A stretch of 18,260 nt of DNA from Coemansia sp. RSA 1804 (lineage: Eukaryota; Kickxellomycota; Kickxellomycetes; Kickxellales; Kickxellaceae). The notes under the pieces are model-generated. The model had not been told where the DNA came from. It did not search any database and saw only the letters and a list, made by a program, of their open reading frames with translations. The stretch lies in contig JANBTH010000395.1 of assembly GCA_027578815.1 (NCBI GenBank), forward strand, positions 1 to 18,260, read 5' to 3'. Numbering within the stretch: position 1 is the stretch's first letter; each line of letters begins with the position of its first letter. A program made the translations under genes and the position numbers. Below, piece after piece: positions 8,522-17,900 of this stretch.

Positions 8522-8595
8522 TGATAGTAGTCGTGTTTTTCATGTTGTAGACTAAACGACAAAATTTGGAGTAAATAGAAAAAAGTGTGCTAGGT

Positions 8596-9330
8596 TTATG
8601 ATTTCTGCTCGGGCATGAGGCTGACAAAGAACTTTGCAAGCAGGCTGATTGCGTCGTTGGCGCGTTTGGCCTGCTCTTGGTTGGACCAGTCGCCACGCGC
8701 GCCGCAAAAGCCATGGAACATGTCGTCAAAGCGCTCCATGTAGCACTCTGCGAAGAATGGCTTGCTCTTGAGGGCTGCAAAGTCGGCAGTAAAGTCGGGC
8801 TCGTCCTTGCTTGGCAGCACCATCAGCGGAGCGTTGACGTGTGCGAAGTCGCCAGACTGGATGAGGGCTGGGTGCACTATGGCGCCGCCCGAAAGGCCTT
8901 CGAGCTCAGACAGTGCGGACACTACCATTTTTCCGCCCCAGCAGAAGCCAACGAGGCCCACGGCCGTTATTCCGCACTCCTTGACATGCTCCAGCGCCTT
9001 TGCGTACATTGGCTTGATGTTGTCCCAGCTGCCGGCGTTCTTGGTGAAGCTGGCAAACACTCCAGGATTGCCCAGATCGGCCTCGGTCAGCGGCTCGCCG
9101 CGAAGAAGATCGGGCAGGATGACGTAGAACCCAAGACTGGCCAGGATGTCGCATAGCTGGATGACATTGGCATGGAAGCCAAAGATGTCGTAGTTGACGA
9201 TGATGGCGCGCTTTGAATCCCTGCTGCCAGCGGTGTAGTACTGGATGGCGCCGTGGATGTTCTTCTGTCCCTTGGGCATATACGTTGCCTTGACAGGCGG
9301 CGTGTTGCAGCAGACCGACGGGAAAGACAT
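8596..9330 (-). CDS. Dienelactone hydrolase family protein (AIM2-like), copy 2
   Basis: A 244-residue paralogue of the hydrolase at 5944-6687, on the opposite strand about 2 kb away. The catalytic set is preserved: Cys130 in GFCWGGK, Asp176 in SKDEPDF, His206 in MFHGFC. An upstream GTG at 9342 is in frame, but the ATG at 9330 aligns with the ATG of copy 1 and is preferred. The copies match best at the N-terminus (CCNTPPVKA), at YDIFGFH, at the elbow and at KDEPDF. They differ in the 80-115 region, which lines part of the pocket in this fold, so substrates may differ. It lies downstream of NMA111 on the same strand, with a 370-base gap that leaves room for its own promoter. Confidence 0.92.
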   Translation of the reverse strand: MSFPSVCCNTPPVKATYMPKGQKNIHGAIQYYTAGSRDSKRAIIVNYDIFGFHANVIQLCDILASLGFYVILPDLLRGEPLTEADLGNPGVFASFTKNAGSWDNIKPMYAKALEHVKECGITAVGLVGFCWGGKMVVSALSELEGLSGGAIVHPALIQSGDFAHVNAPLMVLPSKDEPDFTADFAALKSKPFFAECYMERFDDMFHGFCGARGDWSNQEQAKRANDAISLLAKFFVSLMPEQKS

Positions 9331-9700
9331 TCTTAAAAGCACTTTATTTCGCTGGGATTTAGGCGCTATGAAAGATCGGAGAGGAGGAGGAAGAGCTAAT
9401 ATTTCAAGTCAGAAAGAACGAAAGAAAAGAGGAGAGAAGAGAGAAGAGCCAGGGAGGGATCGAGCGAAAATGCAACGAGATCATTTCTGTTGCCGCTGTT
9501 TTGCTGATTAATAGGAAACGGTCTTTCAAAAAAACACATATTCCCCCTAACCCAGGCTAGAGTAGTAGACCAAGATGTGCAGGCGCCTTTGCGGATTGAT
9601 CGAATGGAACAAGGGTGAAAGGAAACCTGAACTGGCGCTGGCTGTAATGTTTTGACAGATACATAAAGAGGACTGATACAGGATACCACTACTACGCTTA
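9331..9700 (-). promoter_or_regulatory. Spacer between NMA111 3' end and dienelactone hydrolase copy 2
   Basis: 370 bases between two minus-strand genes, so it holds the NMA111 3' UTR and the promoter and leader of hydrolase copy 2. The part nearest the hydrolase (about 9370-9450) is purine-rich on the plus strand, hence a pyrimidine tract just upstream of the hydrolase start on the coding strand, a common fungal promoter feature. No exact AATAAA for NMA111 and no separate gene were found. Confidence 0.45.
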
Positions 9701-12700
9701 CTAGAGATAGTGGATGGATCGCCAGCCGGCGGGAGCGGCAGGATCGCGGACCAGCTCCCACGACGGCCAGTAGTGCGCGTCGAGGCGCAGACTGAGCATG
9801 CGCGTAACCTCGTTCCTATTGACAACAGTCAGACGCACGTAATGCGAGGATGTGGTGCCAATGCTGCGAAGAGTGGCAATAAAGTCGGCAACCGTGGCAA
9901 CAGGGATCCCCTCGACCTCGGTGATCCACATGCCGGGACGCAGGCCGTAGCAGTTGGCGGGCGATCCGTACAGCGTGCACGAGACATAGATGGACGACGG
10001 CAGGGAGCGCACCTGCTCCAGCACAGCGCGGTACGGCTCTTGCACCAGTGCGCCGGACCAGTGGACAACGCGCCGCGTTTCCATTGCGTCGAGGCGTGTG
10101 GGCGGGACGCTCAGAACGACTTCCTCGCTGTCGCGAAGCACTACGAGACGGACAGGGTCGGCAGAGCTGGTGGAGCTAATCTGGCCGACGTCGCGGACGG
10201 GCACGCCGTTCTTCTCCAGAATGATGTCGCCGGTACGAAGAAGCTTGGATGCAGGCGTGTCGGTGGCCAGCATGCCAAGCACGTAGAGCAGACGGTTGGA
10301 GCCGGAGTCGATCTGGGCAATCCGCTCGGGGCTGAGGCCAAGCGAGCGCGCAGCAGCGGCGCGGATGGTCCACAGCTCAACATCCAGCGAGTAGACATCG
10401 GGATATGCGCCGCTGCTGGCCAGCGCGGCCAGCGTATCGCGCAGCAGCGATACGTCAAAGCCAGTCATGGAGGTCGTGTCCTTGCCGCTTGAGTCCTGCG
10501 ACGACACACTGGTCCACAGCGCTGTCACCAGGCCGTCGGCATCGCACAGCACGCCGCCCTGGCAGGACGGCTGGTCGTTCAGCTTGATTCCCTCGACATT
10601 GAGGCAGCGGAAGCGCGGCGGCAGACACTCGCGCGTGTTGACCATGGCGCGCGATGCCACGCGTGTGCGGCGCACCACGGGGCTCTGGTCGCCGCCAACG
10701 GCTACCACAAACACGGAATCGCCCTGCTCCAGCCGGCGCTCGCCGCCCAAGTAAGCGGGGTGGAGGCGCACGTCGGCAACAGGCGTGGCGCCAATCTGCT
10801 GCGGATCGTAGCGCACAACTGCAAAGTTGTAGACGGGGTGCAAAAAGTCGACGGCAGCGCCCAGAACCAGCGATCCAGCAATGGTGACGGAGACGTCGCC
10901 AACGCTGATAGGCACGGTGTCGCGGTCGCACACAACCAGGCCACGGCGGCTGTCGACAATGAGGCCGGGGCCAGAGAAGCGTGTGCTCTTCATGCCGTCA
11001 ATCAGATACGGAATGTGGAAGTCAACCAGCACCATGCTGGGCCACACGCTGTCGCCGGGCGCCAGCGATGCCGGCAGCTGCCACGCCGACGCCAGCTGCG
11101 GCGCAACCGAGATCGGCGGCGGCTGTGGGCCCTGCAGCGAGCGGTAGCACCACAGGCCGGCAGCGTCGCGCTCGGCCATGCGGAAGGCATGCCAGTGCGT
11201 GGCTACGCTCATGATCATCATCTTCGGGCGATGCAGGTGCGCAAGCTCGAAGAAGCGGACGGGCACGCGGCTGCCTTCGCGCAGCCCGCCGACGGCGCGC
11301 ACAAACGCATCGAGGTCTGGCGTGGCAACGCCTCCGACGCTTTGCACCACAGAGCCGCGCCACACGCTGCCGGATCCCAGCGTGTGGCCGCTGCTTGCCA
11401 CGTAGACGCCGCCAACAGCGATGCCGTAGCTGCGCGCTATCTGGTACGACAGCTCGTTGACCACGCCGCCGCCAATCTCCACGAAGCGGCTGGGCGTTAT
11501 CGCATGCAGGTCCTGCACCTTGATGCGCGCGTCGTACGCCTTGGTGCCGCGCCACACGCCAATTCGCACAGTGCCGCCGACGGCGCCGTCCAGCTCGGCC
11601 TCCAGCGCTGCAAAGCCGGCCAGCGGCTGGCCGTTGACGGCTACCACTATGTCGCCGGCGCGCAGGCTGCCGTCGGCCGGCCCGCTCGGCAGCGCCATGC
11701 GTACTGCCAGCATTCCCTGCGACGCCGGAAACGTTGCGCGCATCCTGGTCTCGACATCAGTTGCCAGTCCCAAGCGCCTTAGCTCATCGTACGACAGGTG
11801 CTCAAACTCGGTCTGAATGGTCCCGCGGTCCACATGCAGTCCGCGACGTACCAGATCTACCGCTCGCACCACACGGTCCAGTGGCAGATAGAAGGACGAC
11901 GCCGCCTTGCTAGCGCCGCCGGCGTTGAGCGCTACTGCATCGCCAAAGATATCAAGAACTGGAGACCCCGACGATCCGCCGCTTGTTCCCGACGCTGCCT
12001 GTAGGTAGAATGTGTTAAAGTCGTTGTACTCGCCCACGCCGTACTCGGGTGCCGGCCGATCCAGGCGCGCAAGCGTGCCAGCCAGAATCGACAGCTTCTC
12101 GCCGGCATCGTTGCCCACCACCCGGATCTCCATGCCTACTTTGGCCTTCTGCGGCACCAGACGGATGCTCTCAGGCTGCATGAACCGCAGCTTCTTGGGA
12201 TCGTATCTGAACACGCCAAAGTCGTGCACTGGATCGCGGTAAACTGGTTCCAGCTCCACTTCCTCGTAGTTGACGAAGATTGCCTGTGCCACTATTGGCG
12301 CCGGATTGACCACGTGTCTGTTCGACAGAATCAGTCCGGCCTCAGCGTCTACAACAAAACCCGTTGCCGTGTATGTGCCGCTGGTCTCGGTATCGAACGA
12401 CCGCACGCACTGCGCCTTGATGGATACTATCGACTTGATGGCTCGCTCCAGCGTTGGTTCCCAGCTAGCCATAGCCATTCCGGGTTCTCCGATCGCCAGT
12501 CGTTCCAGTCGCCCCAGCTGCTGCTGCTCCTCCTGCTGCTGCTGTATTTCTGCGCTTTCAAATGGCACGTCCGTGACAGTTGGCTGGCTCACTATTCCCG
12601 GCGGATAGAACACTGCCATCAGGTCCGAGTACGCCAGCGACCGCCGTCGCCCTGCGCCTCCCGCCTCCGCATATGTAATTGACAGGCGTTTTGCTGTCTG

Positions 12701-13018
12701 TGCGCCGCCAGCTGCATTCTCTCTACATGCTGCCACGCCATCGTCGCTGGTTGTTCTGTGGTGCGCTGTGCATTCGCCCGCACTGCTGCTGTTATCGTTG
12801 ATGTTATCGTTGGTGTTATTGTTGTTCTTGTCGTTGCTGATGCTCCGTCTGGCGGCCGTCTGGCCTTCTTCCGCACTCAGGTCATCCAGCCTCTGATGCT
12901 GGTGCTGGTGCTGGTGCTGGTGCTGGCGCTGGTGCTGGTGCTGGTGCTGGTGCTGGTGCTGGCGCTGGTGCTGGTGCTGGTGCTGCTGATTTGCGTTGTC
13001 ATTCGCCTTCTGTGACAT
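9701..13018 (-). CDS. NMA111: Nma111-type HtrA serine protease with PDZ domains
   Basis: A 1105-residue protein from the ATG at 13018; an in-frame TAG at 13043-13045 rules out a longer N-terminus. Family members are nuclear HtrA/Omi-like proteases linked in yeast to apoptosis and heat tolerance. Residues 11-43 are a Gln-His repeat and 44-185 are low-complexity with basic patches (RRR at 124-126). The first trypsin-like domain (about 190-400) has a full triad: His235 in NRHVV, Asp266 in HDFGVF, Ser350 in GTSGGSSGSPV. PDZ-like units follow at about 430-500 and 530-600. A second, degenerate protease domain (about 660-860) has Asp700 for histidine, Asn731 for aspartate, and SCQGGVL in place of the serine motif. 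Two more PDZ-like regions end the chain (about 905-970 and 1005-1080). A two-half layout with a dead second half is normal for Nma111. Length is slightly above the roughly 1000 residues of yeast, explained by the N-terminal extension. Confidence 0.95.
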   Translation of the reverse strand: MSQKANDNANQQHQHQHQRQHQHQHQHQHQRQHQHQHQHQHQRLDDLSAEEGQTAARRSISNDKNNNNTNDNINDNSSSAGECTAHHRTTSDDGVAACRENAAGGAQTAKRLSITYAEAGGAGRRRSLAYSDLMAVFYPPGIVSQPTVTDVPFESAEIQQQQEEQQQLGRLERLAIGEPGMAMASWEPTLERAIKSIVSIKAQCVRSFDTETSGTYTATGFVVDAEAGLILSNRHVVNPAPIVAQAIFVNYEEVELEPVYRDPVHDFGVFRYDPKKLRFMQPESIRLVPQKAKVGMEIRVVGNDAGEKLSILAGTLARLDRPAPEYGVGEYNDFNTFYLQAASGTSGGSSGSPVLDIFGDAVALNAGGASKAASSFYLPLDRVVRAVDLVRRGLHVDRGTIQTEFEHLSYDELRRLGLATDVETRMRATFPASQGMLAVRMALPSGPADGSLRAGDIVVAVNGQPLAGFAALEAELDGAVGGTVRIGVWRGTKAYDARIKVQDLHAITPSRFVEIGGGVVNELSYQIARSYGIAVGGVYVASSGHTLGSGSVWRGSVVQSVGGVATPDLDAFVRAVGGLREGSRVPVRFFELAHLHRPKMMIMSVATHWHAFRMAERDAAGLWCYRSLQGPQPPPISVAPQLASAWQLPASLAPGDSVWPSMVLVDFHIPYLIDGMKSTRFSGPGLIVDSRRGLVVCDRDTVPISVGDVSVTIAGSLVLGAAVDFLHPVYNFAVVRYDPQQIGATPVADVRLHPAYLGGERRLEQGDSVFVVAVGGDQSPVVRRTRVASRAMVNTRECLPPRFRCLNVEGIKLNDQPSCQGGVLCDADGLVTALWTSVSSQDSSGKDTTSMTGFDVSLLRDTLAALASSGAYPDVYSLDVELWTIRAAAARSLGLSPERIAQIDSGSNRLLYVLGMLATDTPASKLLRTGDIILEKNGVPVRDVGQISSTSSADPVRLVVLRDSEEVVLSVPPTRLDAMETRRVVHWSGALVQEPYRAVLEQVRSLPSSIYVSCTLYGSPANCYGLRPGMWITEVEGIPVATVADFIATLRSIGTTSSHYVRLTVVNRNEVTRMLSLRLDAHYWPSWELVRDPAAPAGWRSIHYL
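12890..12988 (-). repeat. Nested Gln-His coding repeat at the NMA111 N-terminus
   Basis: About 99 bases of hexanucleotide repeat, CAGCAC on the coding strand, encode Gln-His dipeptides at residues 11-43. Every sixth His codon is replaced by Arg (CGC, or AGG at the end), giving a 36-base, 12-residue higher-order unit seen about twice plus a partial copy. The reading frame is preserved throughout. Confidence 0.93.
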
Positions 13019-13619
13019 TGGGGCAGGATCAAAGATCACCAGCTAAATTATTGGTGCTTGCTTGCTTTGTTGGTTGCTTCGTGTGTTAGTGTATTCGGTC
13101 CGTGTCCGGTCTACTGTTCTCGAAACCAAATGTGATATGGACAGGGTGGGATAATGGATAGGACAATGAAAAAGTGGATAATGGTGAGTATGGAGAGAGA
13201 GAGAGAGAAGACAAAGGAGGAATCAATTGTTTCTTTTGCAAGCTTTGATAGAGTTGGTGGCGCTCTCTCTCTTCCACTCACAATACCGAGACTCCTCTTC
13301 CGACTTGCTGTGAAACGTGATGACACCTCTCTTTTGTCCAGCAGACACCCCTTCGAACATTGGTATTGCCGTTTTTGGTGCTGGTGACATTACAGTCTCA
13401 TTACACCATATCCACACTGGGGCCCGCAGGCATGGTGGTGGTGGTTAAACTCAGTCCTATTATTTTAAATGTGTGACATCATGTCCGTTTTATCTCACGC
13501 ATTGCGGAATTTTGTTTGGATTCGTGCAACGGTTGGCCAAAATAACAACCCGAAAGAAAAGCAGCTAGCTGTATCGATATGATGATTACTAATTTTACTA
13601 CCTTTGCTGTCAATGGTGC
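13019..13619 (-). promoter_or_regulatory. Spacer between histidinol-phosphatase 3' end and NMA111 start
   Basis: 601 bases between two minus-strand genes, expected to hold the phosphatase 3' UTR and the NMA111 promoter. It has a (GA)8 run and several short CT runs (13261-13275) and is otherwise unremarkable. No gene, exact AATAAA on the minus strand or RNA gene was recognised. Confidence 0.45.
13193..13208. repeat. (GA)8 microsatellite
   Basis: A short perfect GA run about 175 bases upstream of the NMA111 start. It reads as a CT run on the NMA111 coding strand, so it could act as a pyrimidine tract in that promoter. Confidence 0.9.
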
Positions 13620-14606
13620 TCACGATTCATGCGACAGCTGCGCATATCCGTTGGCAGCCCAGAACGGATGATCCACCGCATCTCTGAGCACACACACGTC
13701 AATCTTATTATTACCATTACTATTATTGTGGCTGCCATCATTCTCCTCGTGCTCCTCCTCCGTCGCATGGCGCAGATAGTGCACGTCACGCACACCCATC
13801 TCGCGCAGATACGCGTGGAGCCGATCGTAGTGCATGCCGACATCTTGCGCCCCGTGACTATCGTCCGAGATCGTGACTCGGCCGCCCTTCTGGAGGATCT
13901 CATGCAGCAGATCTCTCTGCGGGTACGCGTCGCGTAGGCCCTTTTTCCACGCACGCGAGTTGATCTCGAATATCGCGCCATACGAGATCGCATAGTCGAT
14001 GTTGCGCGATGCAAGGCTGCGGATCTCTTCCGTGTGAATCGGATCCTCCACCTCCTTTGCGCTTGGTCCCTGCGGGTGGAATATGCGGACCAAGTCAAAG
14101 TGTCCGATAATCTCGGGCTGGACCTTCTGCAGGAGCTCCAGTTGCTGATCAAAGTACCTGCGAAACATGGCACCCCGATCTCCACCGAAACGTTCGACAA
14201 TCTTGTCGTACAGCTCCTGGCTAAAGTCCATCGGCGTTCCATCGATATGGTGGAGGGATCCCACAAAGTAATCGAGCTTGTACTGCTTGCGCAGACTCTG
14301 GAGCTCCTCGGCTGTGGTGTCGGTTATAAACTCAGTCTCAGCGCCAATTAGAATGTCTATCTGGTCTCTGTACTTTTCGCGCAGTCTCCGCGCCTCGCTC
14401 ACGTAGTCGTCGAATGCCTGATGCAGATTGCCTGTCGTCATATCGGCTTCCTCCGGATACAGATCCTGGGCGCGCGATCTAGGAACATGCTCCGACAACC
14501 CGAGAACGAACATCTTCTTTCGTATTGCTTCCTTGACCACGTCCTCTAGACTGCCCTTGGCGTGCCGGCAGAACTGTCCTGAATGGGAATGGAATGTAAA
14601 CGGCAT
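13620..14606 (-). CDS. HIS2: Histidinol-phosphatase, PHP family (yeast His2 type)
   Basis: A 328-residue PHP-domain phosphatase converting L-histidinol phosphate to histidinol plus phosphate, the penultimate stage of histidine synthesis. Metal-binding residues appear in order: His6 and His8 (FHSHSGQFCRHA), His40 (GLSEHVPR), Glu90 (GAETEF), His119/His120 (GSLHHIDG), His169 with Asp171 (GHFDLVRIF), then SDDSHG (247-252) with Asp248/Asp249 and His251. The EINSRAWKKGLRDAYPQ block (214-230) is also typical of the fungal enzyme. Length is normal. A Glu/Asn-rich low-complexity stretch at about 283-300 interrupts the C-terminal region after the last metal ligand, so catalysis should not be affected. 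The ATG at 14606 is the natural start, since the first metal motif follows five residues later. It is divergent from VPS54. Confidence 0.95.
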   Translation of the reverse strand: MPFTFHSHSGQFCRHAKGSLEDVVKEAIRKKMFVLGLSEHVPRSRAQDLYPEEADMTTGNLHQAFDDYVSEARRLREKYRDQIDILIGAETEFITDTTAEELQSLRKQYKLDYFVGSLHHIDGTPMDFSQELYDKIVERFGGDRGAMFRRYFDQQLELLQKVQPEIIGHFDLVRIFHPQGPSAKEVEDPIHTEEIRSLASRNIDYAISYGAIFEINSRAWKKGLRDAYPQRDLLHEILQKGGRVTISDDSHGAQDVGMHYDRLHAYLREMGVRDVHYLRHATEEEHEENDGSHNNSNGNNKIDVCVLRDAVDHPFWAANGYAQLSHES

Positions 14607-14908
14607 CTTTGCACAGCAGGCCTCACAGAAAAATGAGAGAAATAAAAAAGATAATGTACTGTTACTTCTAAAGTCAAGAGGAGAGGAAAGGAAGAAGACC
14701 TTTTTTGGAGGTGTTTTTGTTTCACTTGATCTAGTTTTTTTAGAGTTTTTTTGCCAACCTCACTTTAGGATCCGATTCTGATGACTCCCTTTTTTATTTC
14801 TGCACCATCATATTGCCCTTTTCTTCTTCCTTATTATCTGTGTGTATTTTTATTTATCTCAGGCCAACACTCTAATTTCCTATTTCTTCATTTGCATTTA
14901 CCCATCGG
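14607..14908. promoter_or_regulatory. Divergent spacer between HIS2 and VPS54
   Basis: 302 bases between two divergent starts, so both promoters are packed here. Plus-strand T-rich runs (around 14700-14760 and 14841-14855) may be the poly(dA:dT) elements common in fungal promoters. A pyrimidine-rich stretch ending in CAG at 14860-14862 resembles a splice acceptor, but I saw no matching donor. A TAA in the VPS54 frame at 14873-14875 confirms that the ATG at 14909 is the first usable one. I saw no convincing general-control (TGACTC) site for HIS2. Confidence 0.5.
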
Positions 14909-17900
14909 ATGAAGCGGCAATCGGGGGCCGGTTTGCTTTGGCAGGGCACAGACGCCCGGGGCACAGCTGTTCGAGGCTCAGGTGGAGGGTCTTCTTACTT
15001 TCAGCGAAGAGCTCAGCCAATGACGCAAACAGGACATTCCAATCAACAACAGAAACAGAAGCAGCCGCAGGACAACATAACAAAGGCCGACGATTCCTCC
15101 CCAGCATCACCAAAGGACAAACACGCACCCAAACAGCAACAGCAACAACAATACGGACTCAATGCCATTGCTGTGCTGACCAACCAGCCAAACAGAGCCC
15201 CGGCACGAATCCACCGCAGCGAGCTGCCAGCAGTGCCACGCACGCACTATCCAAAGGTGGGACGTGCAGACTTTGACGACTATGTAAAGAACATTGAGGA
15301 GCAATTTGCGCAGTACGATACTAATGTCAAGTCCGGTTACCAGATTGCCACAGACGACCTGGACCGCTACGAGGCGGCTGTTGAGGATGCTGAGAAAGTG
15401 CTGGAAGCAGCAGGGCACACATACTCGATGGACTCGACCACGATGGCCGAGCGTCTGAAGGCTCTGGATCCCGCGAGAAGCGAGTTTGGTCTTGATTCGG
15501 TCAGCGAGTACGATGGAAGAGGCAACGGCGGCACCGTTTCCAGTGCGCAGGAGCGTAGGGGCGTGCAGGATGATGACGGTGCAGATGGCCGCGCTCAGAC
15601 CGAAGCAGGCGGACGGCACCAGATGCCAGACATCGAGGACATTCCGGCTATATTCTTCGAAGAGTCGTTTGATCTCCGTGATCCGGCGGTGTTTGAGATT
15701 GTCACCCAGGTGGTGCTTGGGCCGCAGACTGCCGCGGACGGCCTGTTCTCGCCTGACAGATCGGCCGAGACGAGTGCGAGGATGCAGGAGCTGCTCTCCG
15801 AGTACATGGATGTCGTCGAAGTTTACCTGACGCGCGAGATATCGCGACGCTCGCCATCTTTCTTTGCAGCGTTGTCCACACTGAAGGAGCTGCATGCCGA
15901 GACTGACAACTGCATCGAGAATATTCATGTTCTGCGCGATGACCTGAAGAAGACTGCGCATGTGCAGTGTGCTCCAGGGCTTGAGCTGATCAGGCTGCGA
16001 CGGCGGCGTGACAATCTTGCGACGGTTATGGAACAGGTGGACGTGCTCAGCAATCTCTGGCACATCCAGCCGACAGTCGAGGAGCTGGTCGGATCGGGCG
16101 ACTACATTGGCGCGCTGAATCTGCTGACTGAGGCGCAAGAAACAATTGAGCTGTCCAGGGCGCAGCCTCAGTCGCAGCCGCAACGCAAAAACTCGCATTC
16201 AAATGGTGATGGGCTTGCGGGAACACATGCGTTTGAAGTCCTCAGTACGCGCACATGCGCATCGCTGAAGACTGTTTCCACGCATGCGGAACACGAGCTG
16301 GCAGCAACCATCCGGCGCGACATGCGCGAGTTTGTCGACGATGGACTGTCGGGCCCGGGCGATGGGCTGCTGGAGGAGTCGCGGCTGCAAATATACCAGG
16401 CCAACCTCAGCATGCAGCTGATGCCGCTTGTGTGCGGACTGGCGCAGACAGGCGGAATAGCTGGGGCGCTGAAGACGTATCGCGACGAGATGATGGCGGA
16501 GGCAACGACGCTGATAGAGAACATGTATCCGGACGGGTTTCCGCGCAGTCATGGCCACGCCGCATTTAGCGATGCCTCGCAGCAGCGTGCGCTGGGGTCG
16601 GCGGTGCGTTGCCAGACATTCGACCAGTTTCGTGCGCTGATCGGGCAGCAGCAGATGGTTCTGCTGCTGATAATCGGCCATGTCAGCATGGTGCGGCGCA
16701 CCATCCTCGCCATTCTGGACGAGAACAGACCAGCTGTAGGCGCCGGCGAGCGGATGGCTCTAGCTAAGCGCTATGACGCGGCACGCGCCGATGTAGTGCG
16801 GTCGCTCAACGACACATTTGACGGATTCATGGATGTGGCGCATGTGCGGTGTGCAAAGCTGCTGAACCATCGGTCGGAGCAAAACGCGCGACTGAGCCTT
16901 TCGGGCTTCTACTCGCTGCATGCGTCAACATGGGCATTTGTTGTGCAGTACGAGCGTCTGGGCAACAAGATGTGCTTTGGACTGCGAGGGACGCTGGCAA
17001 CGCAGGCGAAGGCGTTTCTTGCAAACTTCCACAACGAAAAGTCGCGACAGATCCAGATCCTTATTGAAAACGAGCAGTGGGTTCAGGCCGAGGTGCCCAT
17101 TGACTTCCAGAACCTGGTCAACCAAGTTGTCAGTGCTGCTGCGCACCTGCCACCCGACACGGAGTCGGACCAGCAGACTCCCGGCTCCGGCACGCCGCTC
17201 GAGAGCAATCCGCTAGCGCTGGGCAGCCTAAGTACAACAGATGCTGCTGTCCCACGAACACTCGACACGCAGACCCTGGCACTGGCAAGACAGGACTCGG
17301 ATGCGGCATCGGTGCGGTCGGCGGACACGGCAGGCGTTGGACTGATGCATATCGGCAGCGAGGCGTTCCATGTTGTTGGATGCAGCCTGGTGCTGGTCAA
17401 GAGCGTGGTCGAGTATCTGCAATGCGCAGTTAGCATGCCGGTGCTTGCAACAGATGTGCTGCAGCGGCTGGTCGATATGCTGAAGACATTCAACTCGCGC
17501 ACATGCCAGGTGGTTCTGGGCGCCGGTGCAATGCACTCGGCCGGCCTGAAGAACATCTCGGCCAAACACATTGCGCTGGCATCGGAGTCGCTGGCGCTGT
17601 GCATGGAGCTGATTCCGTATGCCAAGGAGTGTCTGCGCCACGTGATGGCACGCAGTCAGGAGACGCTTCTGCAGCAGCTGGATCGCACCACCAGCGACTT
17701 TGGCAACCACCAGCAAGAGCTGCACCGCAAGCTGGTGGCCATTATGACGGATCGCGCCGACTACCATGCGCGGATGCTGGCCACCACGCCGTGGGACAGT
17801 CTGGGCGACGATGCACAGACGCCGGTTGCAGCAATGGACGCGCTGGTGAAGGAGGTGCGCAAGCTGCACAAGGTTCTGCGCCGCTATCTTCCAACGGCTG

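Noticed and set aside
9396..9825. Minus-strand frames overlapping the NMA111 3' end
   Set aside because: Short frames with no motif, overlapping the end of a well-supported gene and its 3' UTR.
10760..11782. A 340-codon open frame on the plus strand inside NMA111
   Set aside because: It lies wholly antisense to a well-supported gene, shows no family motif, and its composition (Ala, Arg, His, Gln) is what GC-rich codons give when read backwards.
12758..13015. Plus-strand frame with a long Val-Leu repeat that looks like a membrane segment
   Set aside because: It is the reverse reading of the CAGCAC repeat coding for Gln-His in NMA111; the hydrophobic appearance is a by-product of the repeat.
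14842..15276. 144-codon plus-strand frame over the VPS54 start, and a possible leader intron acceptor at 14860-14862
   Set aside because: The frame is a shifted reading of the Gln-rich head of VPS54 and begins at a non-ATG codon or in T-rich DNA. No consensus donor was seen upstream to pair with the acceptor.
15107..16198. A 363-codon frame on the minus strand inside VPS54
   Set aside because: Antisense to a gene with clear Vps54 motifs; no recognisable domain; explained by strong third-position GC bias. The same applies to the 319-codon minus frame at 17228-18187.
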